DNA from: Bimastos eiseni
Lineage: Eukaryota; Annelida; Clitellata; Crassiclitellata; Lumbricidae
Direction: 5' to 3'
Length of the DNA stretch: 64,000 nt
Assembly: GCA_959347315.1 (NCBI GenBank)
Contig: OY365806.1
Span: forward strand, 53,125,862-53,189,861
The position numbers and the translations under genes were made by a program. Under the pieces are notes generated by a model. The model did no database searches and was not told the origin of the DNA. It saw nothing but the letters and a program-made list of their open reading frames with translations. Below, one piece after another: positions 33,640-45,556 of the stretch. Numbering within the stretch: the stretch's first letter is position 1; each line of letters starts with the position of its first letter.

Positions 33640-34469
33640 TAGGGCATAACCGAGTAGACAATTTGCCGGATCTGGGTGCAAACAGAATCATCATCATCAA
33701 TGGTGTGCCCCGCAGAGGAGCGTAGCTGTTTCCGAATAGTAGCGGCAAATCTGGCCAGTGAGTAGTGGCGGTGCGGGCCTTGAAAATTTTGTACGCAATA
33801 GCAGCAATACGCATGTTCTGCACATGATGTTCATTTAAAACATATTGAAAGATGTACCATAATTTCATTAAAAATTGATCTTTTATCTTTTTTTGGTATG
33901 CAATTATGCATTTCGCTTCCATGCTGTGCCGCCACTACCAGCGAGTACCATCCGTAGGCAAAGCGTAGTCAACCTGCCGCGTGCACAGCTACGGAGAACT
34001 ATCAATGCAGAGGCTATAGCAATATCCTTCATATAGCGTATCATTGCACTCTAGGCTATGACAATATATTTATTATTTAATAACTTTATTTGTGCAAAAA
34101 AAGTAAAACCTTGTTATAAAATTTGAAATATGAAGTTATCAAGGACGGAATGTTTACCGGGAAATGGGTAAGCAATTAAATCGGGAAAATTACTGATTTG
34201 GTTGTCACCTGGAAAATGCAATAAAAAGAAATTAAAATATATAAATTAACATAATTATTTTAATGAAAATTCAATGGAATGTTAGGTTCTTGTTTAATTA
34301 ATCAATAACTTATAAATAAGTCCTAAATTCAGTTGATGAAAAAAATTATTTTGTCAAAAAAAGTTATTTTTAGCTATTTGCTGATGTAATATTTGCCGAG
34401 GCGAATACATCCAAATAGTCCAATATTCGGCCGAGGCGAATGTCCGAGGCGATTTCCGGTTATGCCCTA
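33640..34469. mobile_element. TAGGG hAT element, copy 1, perfect TSD
   Basis: Ends TAGGGCATAACCG and, complemented, TAGGGCATAACCGGAAATCG. Perfect 8-bp flanks ATTATGAT at 33632-33639 and 34470-34477. Its interior (CGAGGCGAATAC, ATAAGTTATTGATTAA complement) matches 47619-48301 in inverse orientation. Non-autonomous. Confidence 0.9.
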
Positions 34470-34974
34470 ATTATGATTGTATTGCAAGTATATCGGGGTG
34501 TGAAATTGGAACTCCCTGTTCTCAGCGCAGTGTCATTACGTTTTCATCACGTCCACAGGAATGTCTCTGCGACCTAACCATGCTCTCTATGACTACGGTG
34601 TGTCGATACTAAGCTCGACTTGTTCATGCTTGTACTATGCCCAACACGCTCAGACAGCGCGTCTGTGACATTACATGTAACTTTTATCAACACGACGCTC
34701 ATATATACCACTGTGAACTTCTGGTATGTCTGGTATATATATACCCTGGCAACATTACCAGTTCGATGTCAGACTAGAATGAGACAAAACAAGTCGACAT
34801 TATGTTCTTGCAGAATGACAACTCGAATTTATGGATTAATTACCAAGCCCTCATCATGTTGAGCAGGATGGGGATGAGAAGTGGAAGAAAACCAAGATCT
34901 TGCTGGCTGCATCTGTGGATTTTGGCAGATAGATGAGACTTCTCTACAGAGTCAGTGTAGTGGACCAAATACTC

Positions 34975-36265
34975 TACCGCTTTTAAACACTCCTGGGTCA
35001 ATTTATCCTAGGATAAATTGATTCCCATACCGAATGCAATAGGGGAGTTAATTCTTTCTAGGACAAACTGACTTCCAGGGAGTTAATTCTTCCCAGAATA
35101 AATTGAGTCCCATATCTAATTCAATAGGGGAGTTAATTCTACCTAGGACAAATTGATCCAGGGGAGTTGATTCTTCCTAGGATAAATTGACTCACATGCC
35201 GAATGCAATAGGGGAGTTTATTCAACCTAGGAGAAACTGACTCTTGGGGAGTTAATTCATCCTAGGATAAATTGACTCCCACAGCTAATGCAATAGGGGA
35301 GTTAATTCCACCTAGTACAAAGTAATTCCAGGGGAGTTTATTCTTCCCAGGATATATTGACTCCTATATCTAATGCAATTGGGGAATTAATTCTACCTTG
35401 GACAAATTGATCCAGGGGAGTTAATTCTTCCTACTGCATTAGGTATAGGAGTAAATTTTTCCTAGGAGGAATTAACTCCCCATCTGCATTAAATTAGGAG
35501 TCAATTTTTCTTAGGGGGAGGAAATTTACTCCTGGGAGTCAGTTTGTCCTAGGTAGAATTAACTCCCCTATTGCATTCAGTATGGGAGTCAATTTATCCC
35601 AGGAAGAATTAATTCCCCGGTAGTTAGTTTGTGCTAGGTAGAATTAACTCCCCTATTTGCATTCGGTATGGGAGTCAATTTTTTCTAGGAAGAATGAACT
35701 CCCCTGGATCAATTTATCCTAGCAGGAATGAACTCCTCTGGATCAATTTATCCTAGCAGGAATGAACTCCCCAGGAGTGAATTTGTCCTTGGAAGAATTA
35801 ACTCACCTATTGCATTAGTTGTGGGAGTCAATTTATTCTATAAAGAATTAACTTCCCGGGAGTCAATTTGTCCTAGGAAGAATTAGCTCCCCTACTGCAT
35901 TAGGTATGGGAGTCAATATATCCTTGGAAGAATAAACTCCTGGTAATTAGTTTGTACTAGATAGAATTAACTTCCCTATTGCATTAGTTGTGGGTGTCAA
36001 TTTTTCATAGGAGGAATTAACTCCCCAGGAGTCAATTTGTCGTAGGAACAATTAACTCCCCTGTTGCATTAGATATGGGAGTCAATTTGTCCTAGGAAGA
36101 ATTAACTCCCCAGGAGTCAATTTATCCTAGAAAGAATTAACTTGTCAGTTTGTCCTAGGTAGAATTAACTCCCCCGGAGTGTTTATCCTAGGAACAATTA
36201 ACTCCAGTCAATAAATATTATATCCTGGGTACAATACCTCTGGGAGTTAATTTATCTGGGGAGTT
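34975..36265. repeat. 1.3-kb palindromic satellite (GGGAGTTAATTC / GAATTAACTCCC)
   Basis: The left part to about 35425 repeats GGGGAGTTAATTCTACCTAG then GACAAATTGA, with units about 36 and 47 bp alternating (higher-order period about 84 bp). The right part carries the same words inverted (CCTAGGAAGAATTAACTCCC). Each unit contains the palindrome TCCTAGGA and ends in ATACCGAATGCAATA or variants. No coding sequence. Confidence 0.9.
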
Positions 36266-36269
36266 AATT

Positions 36270-37190
36270 TATCCTCCTACACCGGCCTTTGGGGGGTGGC
36301 GAGGTCAGGCACCGCCCGAGGGTGCTGTCAAGTTGAGGTGTCGACTTTTTATATCTTAGTGATATTTTTATTTCATAGCTTTTAAAACCATTTTTTTCTG
36401 TGTCTTTTCTTTAATTTTATTCTTGTCCCTTATGTTGTCTCCCTACTTTCAAGCAGTCAGCTAATTTTGCATCACTAATAAATGTTATCAAATGATGCTC
36501 ATCATTTGAAAACAAATAACACTATAAAGAAGTAAAAGTTACCAATATAATTTTACTTTTAATAAGTAATAATTTACATATAAAATTTTTAATGTACAAG
36601 GAAAATTTAAATGCTTAAAAAAGCCATCTGGCTACAAATACAGAAATGAAGGACAGAGAAAGAGAAACAGTTTGATCAAAATAATTAGTTTATGGGCATT
36701 TGAAAATTTGTTATACAAAAATCCAGGATGGTCAGTTGGTCACACATAGGCCTAACCAAGAGAACTATCGGCTGCTTCTGCTTCAAGTTCAACTGTCGAC
36801 ACAACCTTCTCCACTGAAGGCGCTGATGAACTAATCAGTATCAAAACTTTTCTTTCTGAAACAGTTAAAGATAAAATTACTCCTCACATTGTGTCAAAAG
36901 TTATACAACAGCATAGGCAACAGCATTCAAGGGTTAGGTTTTATCGAAATATATGGGTTGCTATGCTAGTCCTCACAGACCTTGGACAAGTTGCTCACCC
37001 ATAATTGTCTGTGGGGAGGGCAACGGGAAACTACCTCACTCACCTGATCACCGGGTGGTGTATCAATATATTCGAAATATTCAAAACTCAGCCCAATCTG
37101 TCATTGGGCAAAGAACTCATCATCATCTCCTCATTCATTCCGAAAATTTTTATAGCATACCTTCAACATGGTTGAAAAGAATGATCTTAA
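36270..37190. other. intron sequence, unrecognised
   Basis: An open frame at 36953-37201 leads into a LINE remnant. No clear domain. Confidence 0.4.
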
Positions 37191-37194
37191 GGCT

Positions 37195-37510
37195 ACAATA
37201 AAATGCATCTCAGTAAACCCTAGACATAAGGCATAATGCCAATGGGAGTTCATTCCGTGCCATAGGGCCAGAAACAGAGAGCATGATTCTATTTGATTGG
37301 AGTTTGTGTATAGGGAACAAGGAGCTCACCCTGTGTGGAAGAGCATGATGCCCGAACGTAGAGCAACAGATCTCTTGTAGATATGCAGGGATGCATTGCC
37401 ACACCAAGACAGAAATGCAGTTACACTATACACTGTGGGATAGGGAGCCAATGCAGGACACACCACATATAATTGGTGACATGACCGAACTTTGTGGAGC
37501 CTTTATTGTA
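37195..37510 (-). mobile_element. L2-like LINE C-terminal fragment
   Basis: On the minus strand, VLHWLPIPQ-like coding, then IKSNHALCFWPYGTE (compare QNRAFSVVGPLVWN). Highly decayed. Confidence 0.6.
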
Positions 37511-37682
37511 TTTCTTTATGTTTAAATTGTTGTTGTTTTAGTTATTATTATTGTTTTTGCCAAACTGTTAGTATGCAATTGGTTAGTCTTTAAGTTGAGT
37601 TAATCATCTAAAAGGGATGAGCAATAGGAAGTTTCTTGCCATATCACGTTTGATTAAATTAAATTCTTGTTCTTTTTCATAG

Positions 37683-37744
37683 ATGGCAAAAGAGAGACAA
37701 GAATTATCAATCGATGCTTCCCGAGTACACAACTATAACACCTT
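37683..37744 (+). CDS. CFAP69: CFAP69-like exon 7 of window
   Basis: The acceptor is ttctttttcatag|ATGGCA and the donor is ACCTT|GTAAGT, phase 2. It encodes MAKERQELSIDASRVHNYNT and two bases of the next codon. This follows the basic helical stretch of exon 6 and resembles the family pattern KAKRLQEKAIEASRYH. The initial ATG is internal and is not a start site. Confidence 0.82.
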
Positions 37745-38612
37745 GTAAGTAATAAAAGCTGTCACTTGAGCTCACTTTGACACAAATTCTTTTGTCTATT
37801 TTAATTGTTTTGTAGAAAAAGTACATTTGTTCATTCTGTTATGAGCTCATGACATCTGAATCAAACATTTGTTTTGTAAAATTAGTGCTTTGTATAGACA
37901 TAACATTATTTTCCTTGGAGATGAACAAGCCGGGTTCAGGCCAGAAGAAGCGCAGCTGATCGACTCTTTACAACTGATTTGTTGATGACATTGGCATTCT
38001 CACTAGAAGCGGCCCAGAACTACAAGATATTACTACACTGATTGGCAAAACCAGTGGAAGATTCGGCCAATGATCAACACAGTGAAAACCAGAACAAAAC
38101 AGTTGGGAGGGGAGGCACAGAGTAATGAATGACACACTGGGTGAAGAAAAGTAGGAAGCAAGATCAATTTTATGCTACTCCATAAGGTCAACTGCACTTG
38201 GTAGGCGGGGCATTGGCTAGATTAGATGCAGAACGGGATGAAACCTTGCATGACTGCCATGCAGTAAATTCGACTCCTGTCATACTTTGTCATCATCTGT
38301 TCATACATTCATACCAGAGTTTGTCCGTTTGAATATAGACTTAGGATGAACAGAGTTTTAATTTATTGCCGGGTCTGAGTACCGAGTTTTACGAGTTGAA
38401 TTTTGCCAAGTCCAAATTGAGTTTAGAATATTTAAAAAGTCTCATTCTGTTGATTTCTACACCGTGGTTCAATGAAAAATAAGCCAAACTGTTTATTTCT
38501 TGTAACAATTTTCTCTTAGATTTTGTAACAAAGTAGGCCTACTTCTAAGATGAAAACATTCTTTAATATTTTTGTGAAGAAACTCTCAGTATTATTATCT
38601 GATTATTTAATT

Positions 38613-39290
38613 AAAGAAGATGTTCAAAATGTCCTCATTCTGCTTGCATGCAAGCCTGGAGGCGCTGGCGCCATTTGGAAACAACGTTGTCGATTATCCT
38701 CTGATCCAGACCATCTCACACTTCCAACAAGCATTGCTTCAGATCATTTACATCATTGATTGCTGTCTGGTAGGCTCGCCCTTGCATTATGCTCCACACT
38801 TTGTAGTCAACAGGATTTAAATCTTGATTATTTAGAGGTCATAATGTTGGAGAAACGATGTATGGTGTCTCTCTTGTTAGCATTTCTGCATTTATGGTTT
38901 TCCTGGCTCTGTGGGCTGGGGTACTGCCCTGTTGAAAGAAAAACAGCCTTCTGGGGCTAGATTTCTGATAACAGATAAAAGACAGCAGAACGTCTTGATA
39001 ATAGGCTCTGTTCATTTTTACTCCCGGATCAATGAAGACCATGGGTATGACCAAGCGTCGAAACAGCAACGAACACCATGACAGACTTGCTGAAATGGGC
39101 ACACTTTCGCAACAGTCTGTTTGCTGTGACCTGCCTTTTTTTAGTGCCTCTCGTGACGTACAGGTGATCACTCTGGGTGTTGATTGGTCGTGCAAGGGTG
39201 AACAACTTCTCGTCAACAAAGAAGATAAAGTCAACCCTAGGAATGAGGATACTTTCTCAGCAGTTGTCTTGATCTGTTCAAACGTGTCAG
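38613..39290 (-). pseudogene. mariner transposase, C-terminal half, frameshifted
   Basis: On the minus strand in two frames: FVDEKLFTLARPINTQSDHL, then VFIDPGVKMNRAYYQDVLLS, then FFFQQGSTPAHRARKTINAE, then a C-terminal block NDVNDLKQCLLEVWDGLDQR and WRQRLQACMQAE. FxDEK, DPGVK-NxxYY and the QQ-xAPAHxA block are hallmarks of the Tc1/mariner catalytic domain. At least one frameshift and an in-frame stop. No terminal inverted repeats were located. Confidence 0.88.
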
Positions 39291-39760
39291 ACTATTAGCT
39301 GTCGTCAGTTCCTGTGCTGATTTCTACTTAAGGCACTCGAGTTGAAGGTCATTATGGACTATTCAAACAACACTGCACCGATGAATTCCAGTTAATCTGG
39401 ATATTTGATGTGTTGTTCTATGAGTATTTGGTAGTCAAAGTTTGGCTTACATTTTATTGAACCACCAGTTTGGCAGTTTGCACAACTTTTTTGAATTTTT
39501 TTTGTTTTGCTTTAGTTCAGCGTTTCCCAAACTGTCTTCTGCAGAGCTCTATAGTTCTGTGAGGTGAAGACAATGGTTCTGGGGACAACTTTCATTGTGA
39601 AACATTTTCATTTATAATTTTCTATATCGGTCACTTCATACCAATATCAACATAATTTTCTTTATACGTCACGGAACCCTAGGGTTTTGTGATTTTTATT
39701 TTTTGATTGTTGTTATTATCATGATATCTATAAAGTGTCCTATATATTCAAGGTTACAAA

Positions 39761-39836
39761 CTGGCAAGAACAATATAAATAATTAGATATTAAGTGCTTA
39801 CACTTAATATCTAATTATTTATATTGTTCTCGCCAG
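39761..39836. repeat. palindrome, 36-bp arms, 4-bp loop
   Basis: CTGGCAAGAACAATATAAAT then AATTAGATATTAAGTG is followed by CTTA and its inverted complement with one mismatch. It lies within the hAT-1 copy. Confidence 0.9.
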
Positions 39837-40060
39837 CTTATAAGCAGTGAAATAGAATAAATACTGCTGATATTCATGACTTGGAAGCTAACTTGGTCAA
39901 ATAGGTTCATTTTCTTTCTGTAAAAAAACAAAAATTGGGTTCGAAATCCTTCAAAATAAAAGAAAGCCCACCCACTTTCCCTTAAAGATTACAAAATTCT
40001 TATTGAAATTAGGCCTACTTCAGATTATCAGCTGCAGAAAACTTTCAGCGAACTTTTGGT

Positions 40061-40276
40061 GATAAAGTTTGGAACAGCCTAATTAAAGAATACCCCGCTG
40101 TGGTGGAACGCGCAATTAGTGAGGTTTGCAGTGTTCTCCCATTTATCACAACGTATTTGGGCGAAACTGGATTCATATATTATGTTAAACCAAAATCGAA
40201 ATATAGAAATCGGATAAATGCTGCATCAGATAGAAAAATCCAGCTTTCATCAACAAACTGCAAGGAGAAGAAATAA
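40061..40276 (+). pseudogene. hAT transposase C-terminus (hATC dimerisation region)
   Basis: An open stretch of 71 codons ending at TAA reads DKVWNSLIKEYPAVVERAIS, EVCSVLPFITTYLGETGF, KPKSKYRNRINAASD and RKIQLSST. The pattern (F/V)W..I..EYP......A...LLPF.T.Y.CE.GFS......K.KYRNRL....DLR.ALS is the C-terminal signature of SCAND3/ZBED-type hAT transposases. The N-terminal and catalytic parts are absent. It ties a transposase family to the hAT-1 repeats in this window. Confidence 0.85.
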
Positions 40277-40499
40277 AAGCATAGTACACATTAAAATTTT
40301 GGGACTTGGCATATAATTTACCATATTTTGCCAGTGTACTTCCGGCTTCTCTGACGCCTGTTAAGATGCATGACGTTGATGCCTCGTCTGCTAATCGGAT
40401 TTCTCTGGAGGATGCATTGCGAACGCCTGTTCTACAATCATTGGTCACGCTGTTGTCATAGCAACTGTCATAATCTACCTACTAGCCATCATCTCCATC

Positions 40500-43400
40500 T
40501 ATGCTGAATATGGATGGCCCGGGTGGCCTGAAGCTGGGTACGCTCAATATCTGTTCGGTTGAAAACAAATTTATGTTGGTATCCAACCTCATATCCTATA
40601 ACTCCATGGACATTCTTCTTGATGGAGTCATCCGCCCTCAACATACTCTACTGGCTGTGTTCCGCCCACACCTCGCCAACATTCTACACCGAGCTCTCTA
40701 CTCTCATCAAGATCTGCGCAAACCTTCAACTCACAGCTGATCATTACCAGTTATCTTAACCTCCACCTTGAGGACCCTTCCCTGTCTGATACTGCCTATC
40801 TATTCAACTGCAATTTGGTCTCACCCAGCAAGTCACTGAGCCAACTCGTGTTTTCGGTGGCCAGTCGGACATGGTCATCACCCGTGAGGATTACAGGATT
40901 GCCGATCTGCACATTGACCCACCCACCATTTCCGCTCCCTAATTGACTCGTTCCACTTCGACAACACCTCGTCATCTATCGGTCTCTCCAGCCACGGTTT
41001 GACCATCAGTCCAGGGCCTCTGCTGGAATTTCCATCATCTGGAGCAAAGATGCCGTCTTACTCGTGATCCAGTTGACCGATCACTTGGATTAATGGCCTC
41101 CATGAGTCCGTGACATGCAGCACGAATATCGGGCCTTGGAGACGGCTTATTAGGAGGTGTTGATCGAGAGGGAGCAGAAGAACCCCGCCTTAGACCTACT
41201 CAGGACGTCTGAGAGCCTTGAGCAAGGCTCATGTCCTGGGTAAGTCTACGGTTCCTGCTCTTCGTGGCAAACTGCTTTCACCATTAATACCTGAAGTCAT
41301 ACGTCCTATCAGAGATTGGTGCTACTCGCTGGGCCGCTACCAAAGCTCCTTTGCCTTTCTTCAGCACCACCTCAGCCTCTATCTCTTCGTGGTCTCCTCT
41401 TCACTCGGACACCATTTGACAGCTTGTGCTGGGTGCCTCATCTAAGTCATGCGAACATGACATACTTCTGCCGTTCTTAGTGAAGGACTTTTCATTTAGA
41501 TTTCTGAATGTATATTGTAATGCTTCTTTAAGTCAGGGGTCGGTCCTGGTGCTGCATAAGTTAGTGGTAGTACTCCCCTCCCTGAAAGGCCAGGCCTGGA
41601 CCCCACTTTGCCAGCAAACTTCCATCCTATCTCAAGCCTCGCTTTCCTTTCCAAGCTTCTCGCGCGTTGTGTTGCTCTTCAGTTAGTCAGCTACCTGGAC
41701 TCAAATCCCCTTATGCCTCTTCTTTAGTCTGGGTTATGGAAGTTCTACTTCCCAGAAGCCCTCCCTGACCCACCTTTTAGCTGATATCTTCAGCATCCTG
41801 GAAAATGACAGAGTGACCCTTATTGTGCTATTTGATATCAATGCAGACTCTGACTCTGTTGATTGCTCTATCCTGTTTGATCCACATAATTCGGCATCTC
41901 GTACAGCACTTCTCTGGATCCATTCATTCCTCTCCAATCGGTCTTCATCAGTGTTCTTTTGGTTCACTCGCATGGGCTGGGTTCCCCTGCCATTTAACCT
42001 CCCCCAAGGGTTGGTATTGGCCCACTACTATTTATCTTGTACACCTCTGTGCTGGGGAAAAAACTTAATCCTCTGGATGTCTCTTCTCACCAGTATGCTC
42101 ATATCCTTTCTGCATGTCCTTCTTCCTTCACCCACTGAGTGCATATGTGATGCTGGGGTCAAACCCGCCGCTTGTCGGCTCTTAGTTATTGAGATGAAGG
42201 TTGAAATAGGCGATAGGGGTCAAAAGCACTTAAAATAGTTTATGGTACAATTTCACAAAACAATATGTCTACTTTCAATATCTGAAATTAAAAATGTTGA
42301 ATTGAAGTATTTTTGCTGGAGAAAATGACTTAATGCATGTGGTGTCTAGATTTGCATTGCTAAAATATGCATGTTTTCAATGGTGAATGACCAATATTTC
42401 ATACGCCGACCTGCATTAATTTGCAAAGTACCATACAGGTTTTGACGCTGTGTGCCTTATCTTATCTCATACTAAATATCGCCCTTTATTGCCCAACAGA
42501 GTAATCCAGTAATGGTTGCTAAGCTAATTGATGACATGAATATTCTGAAACTTTGACTTCGATTTTCTCAGTTGTTAAAATTATACTAATGAAAGAGTCA
42601 AACGAGTATAACTTAAGTTAGATAAAAGCTATTTCGATTCTGTGAAAAGCATTTTGAAGCAGATGCATTGTAGAATATGATTTAATAAAAAAAATCAAAA
42701 GCGACAAGTGATGGGTTTTGAACTCTGGCATCATATATTACATGTTTGTAAAATATTGGTTAACCTCTAGCCACTTATGCAAAAACCATATTCATCTGCC
42801 TTGGTGGGTGCATCCGGCTTGGCAGGATTGACCTGGAAGTCCTTTCCAGACCTTCCCCCACCTTTCTTTCTCATCCACTTTTCGGAATTTGGGTCTTCTT
42901 CTTCATTCCACCCTCTCTCTCTCTGACCATGTCAACACTGTCTGTCACTCTTGCTTCTACCATTTGCGTAAACTCCACTCTCTTCACTAGTTGCTATCAC
43001 ACTATCACTACATGTGGTGATGACATTAGTTCAGGCCTTGAGTTGCAACTGGGTGAACTTTTGGAATATTGCCTACATCGATCTTTCCTCATCGAACGTA
43101 TTTATGATCGAGCCAATCTTTAATGCTGCTGACTATATGGTGGAATGCCCACATCTCATCTTTATCCATGACTCTATTCATTGGCTCCCTCCACCTCAGT
43201 TTAAAGTTCTCATGCTGTTCCAAAACTGTCTTGTTGACTCTGCCAGGCATACCTTTTGGCTCTCTGTACCAAGGTGTTCTGCCAACTGACTTCCGCTAAT
43301 CTGTCCATAGATTATCTTTTGTCCCACATATGCACACTGCTATGACTAAAACAAAAAGCTTTGCTTATGTGGGTTCCTCCTGTTGAAACTGTCTCCTTCT

Positions 43401-43600
43401 CCTCATTCAAGTGGAGCTCCTAGTTATCTCCTCTGTTCAGTTTCTGAGGTGATTGAAAACCACCTATTTTCCACACCTCGCCATCAACGTGGATCAGGAG
43501 CACTGCTGATTTTGAGCGGCGCTTTAAAAATTGTCCGTTGCAGTCACAATTACAAATACAGTTTATAAGTGAGTGTCCATCCACTCTCTTAGGTTGACAT
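40500..43600 (+). mobile_element. long CR1/L2-like LINE (EN and RT), decayed and interrupted
   Basis: Plus-strand pieces in order: KLGTLNICSVENKFMLVSNL (endonuclease start), a degenerate endonuclease core with LNLHLEDPSLSDTAYLF-like and GGQSDMVITRE, RT blocks LIVLFDINADSDSVDCSILF, ALLWIHSFLSNRSSSV and GWVPLPFNLPQGLVLAHYYL. After an insertion at 42147-42734 come FRNLGLLLHSTLSLSDHVNT and a CHSCFYHLRKLHS-like block. Many frameshifts and stops. It fills much of the intron before exon 8. Confidence 0.8.
42147..42734. mobile_element. GTGAYGC-TIR transposon, copy 2
   Basis: Starts GTGATGCTGGGGTCAAA and ends CTGGCATCAT beside ATAT. It is colinear with 14515-15137 and interrupts the LINE between its RT and C-terminal parts. 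Confidence 0.7.
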
Positions 43601-43988
43601 TGAGAATTTGGTGCCAAAGCTAATGGCTGGTCTTCTGTTAGATTTTTTTAGCTAGCAAGTCGCTTATCAGCTGAAGACCTTGCGTTCACTTGCCTCTTTT
43701 CATATTTTAAAGTGATTCTGGTAAAGTAGTGCATCTATTGATAGCACCAAACACCATTCTGTGATTCATCCTGGTGGGGTCTAGCTTCTGACAACTGACA
43801 AAGAGTGCCTGGAAAAACCACTGAGAAGAGCCAAACACCTAGGTTAGTTAAAAAATCCTCCCAAAAGTTTCTGAACTTGCTAATATAGCAGATGCCAAAT
43901 TCCTTTTCTCCATTTTCACAAACCCAGAGCATGTTCTTCACCAACTCCTATCTCAAGTCCAATTTTTTCACCAATGTAGACTTAGAGT

Positions 43989-44059
43989 ATAGCTAGAATC
44001 TAATAACAAACTAGTCAATATTTTGTTTGTTATCTAGTTTGTTATTAGATTCTAGCTAT
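43989..44059. repeat. perfect palindrome, 26-bp arms, 19-bp loop
   Basis: ATAGCTAGAATCTAATAACA then AACTAG (43989-44014) and its exact inverted complement (44034-44059). Confidence 0.9.
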
Positions 44060-44748
44060 TTTTATTGTTCACTGTCACACATGTTAGCATTTCTGCATTT
44101 TTGTCAGATTATTTTTTTCTAAATAAACAAATATCATATATTTATTTGATTATTTTTGTTTATCATTTGTGCACCAGCATTTGTTAGTCAGCCAGCAACT
44201 ACTCAATTTTTAGATTTCTATTAATTGTTTCAAAAGTTTGTTCTAAAGGCACTTTCAATTGCAAAGTAGAGCACAATTTGATGAGTTGATGCATTGTAAT
44301 TAGTCTGAAAATTTTTTATGTGTATGTTGGAAAAGAAATAGAGTTTATAAAGTCACAGAATATTATTGTTTTTTTCCTTTTACTGTGTTCCCTCTTGTTA
44401 TTATTGTTAATCATTGCTAAGCTGATTATCTTCCAAAAATGGCTTGTCATTTTGATCTCAACTGAAGGTTTACAGTTTATTTAACCTTTATAGGCTGCTG
44501 CTCTGTTTCATTGGACTGACTTTAAGGGTATTGAGTCTATTGACTTGCTTACTCTCTGATTATGACATTGCATCAATTGATGCCTTATGCTTTACACACA
44601 GGTCACAGATGTAATGGAAGTTTAATACTAAATCATAATTATGATAATGATTTTACTAGCGGGGTAGTAGGAAGTAATGTTAGTGGTATATACCAGGCTT
44701 GGAATGTCATAACAAATAAATATTAAATAGTTCTGTTGCTTTTTCCAG
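44060..44748. other. intron sequence before exon 8, nothing recognised
   Basis: AT-rich DNA without a supported feature. Confidence 0.45.
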
Positions 44749-44791
44749 AGTGAATTTCCACAGCATCAGTTTACCAAACACAAACATTACT
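44749..44791 (+). CDS. CFAP69: CFAP69-like exon 8 of window (43 bp)
   Basis: The acceptor is ttgctttttccag|AGTGAA and the donor is ACT|GTGAGT. The first base completes a Leu codon with the TT of exon 7, followed by VNFHSISLPNTNIT. It is a microexon, and both splice sites are good. The preceding 7-kb intron holds a mariner, a hAT-1 copy, a long LINE and a GTGAYGC-TIR element. Confidence 0.78.
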
Positions 44792-45002
44792 GTGAGTATA
44801 CTGGAGCTTCATTTTAACAAGTGGCCAAACAAACAACCTTTTTCATTTACAGTGCACCAGTTTAGCCACTTATTCGTGGCCTTATTAGTCGTTTCTTTTC
44901 ATATTTCTGCTTCATATTTCATTTTAAAGTTCATTTCAACCTGGTATATTTAATAGTTAATTCTTGTACAGCATATTGAACATGAGATGAGAATGCTGAG
45001 TG

Positions 45003-45556
45003 ACTGGACAATTCAGCGCCAGACAATTTGGTGATGGACAATTCAGCGCCAGACAGTTCAGCGCAGACAATTTGGCAATGGACAATTCAGCGCCAGACAA
45101 TTTGGCGACGGACCATTCAGCACCAGACAGTTCAGCGCAGACAATTTGGCGACGGACAATTCAGCGCCAGACAATTTGGCGACAGACAATTCAGCGCCAG
45201 ACAGTTCAGCGCAGACAATTTGGCGATGGACAATTCAGCGCCAGACAATTTGGCGACGGACAATTCAGCGCCAGACAATTTGGCGACAGACAATTCAGCG
45301 CCAGACAGTTCAGCGCAGACAATTTGGCGACGGACAATTCAGCGCCAGACAATTTGGCGACGGACAATTCAGCGCCAGACAGTTCAGCGCAGACAATTTG
45401 GCGATGGACAATTCAGCGCCAGACAATTTGGCGACGGACCATTCAGCACCAGACAGTTCAGCGCAGACAATTTGGCAACGGACAATTCAGCACCAGACAA
45501 TTTGGCGACAGACAATTCAGCACCAGACAGTTCAGCGCAGACAATTTGGCGACGGA
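45003..45556. repeat. 15/14-bp minisatellite, open in all three + frames
   Basis: Three subunits, GACAATTTGGCGACG, GACAATTCAGCGCCA and the 14-mer GACAGTTCAGCGCA, alternate about 37 times. The 14-mer shifts the frame at each occurrence, so every + frame cycles through QFSARQFGDG, DNSAPDNLAT and TIQRQTIWRR. Open frames of about 205, 193 and 152 codons result. It is a repeat by structure and is not evidence of a protein. Confidence 0.92.

Larger units (their letters stand above)
39518..40340 (+). mobile_element. hAT-1 copy with transposase remnant, right end missing
   Basis: The left end CAGCGTTTCCCAAACTGTCT is preceded by CTTTAGTT. It shares the GTTCTGTGAGGTGAAGACAA block with the 27.5-kb copy, and AAAGCATAGTACACAT with the 56.6-61-kb copy. 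No right-hand inverted end was found before the LINE at 40.5 kb. Confidence 0.75.

Noticed and set aside
34975..36265. CRISPR-like array
   Set aside because: Units are degenerate, abut without unique spacers and switch orientation at the middle; the context is an animal intron.
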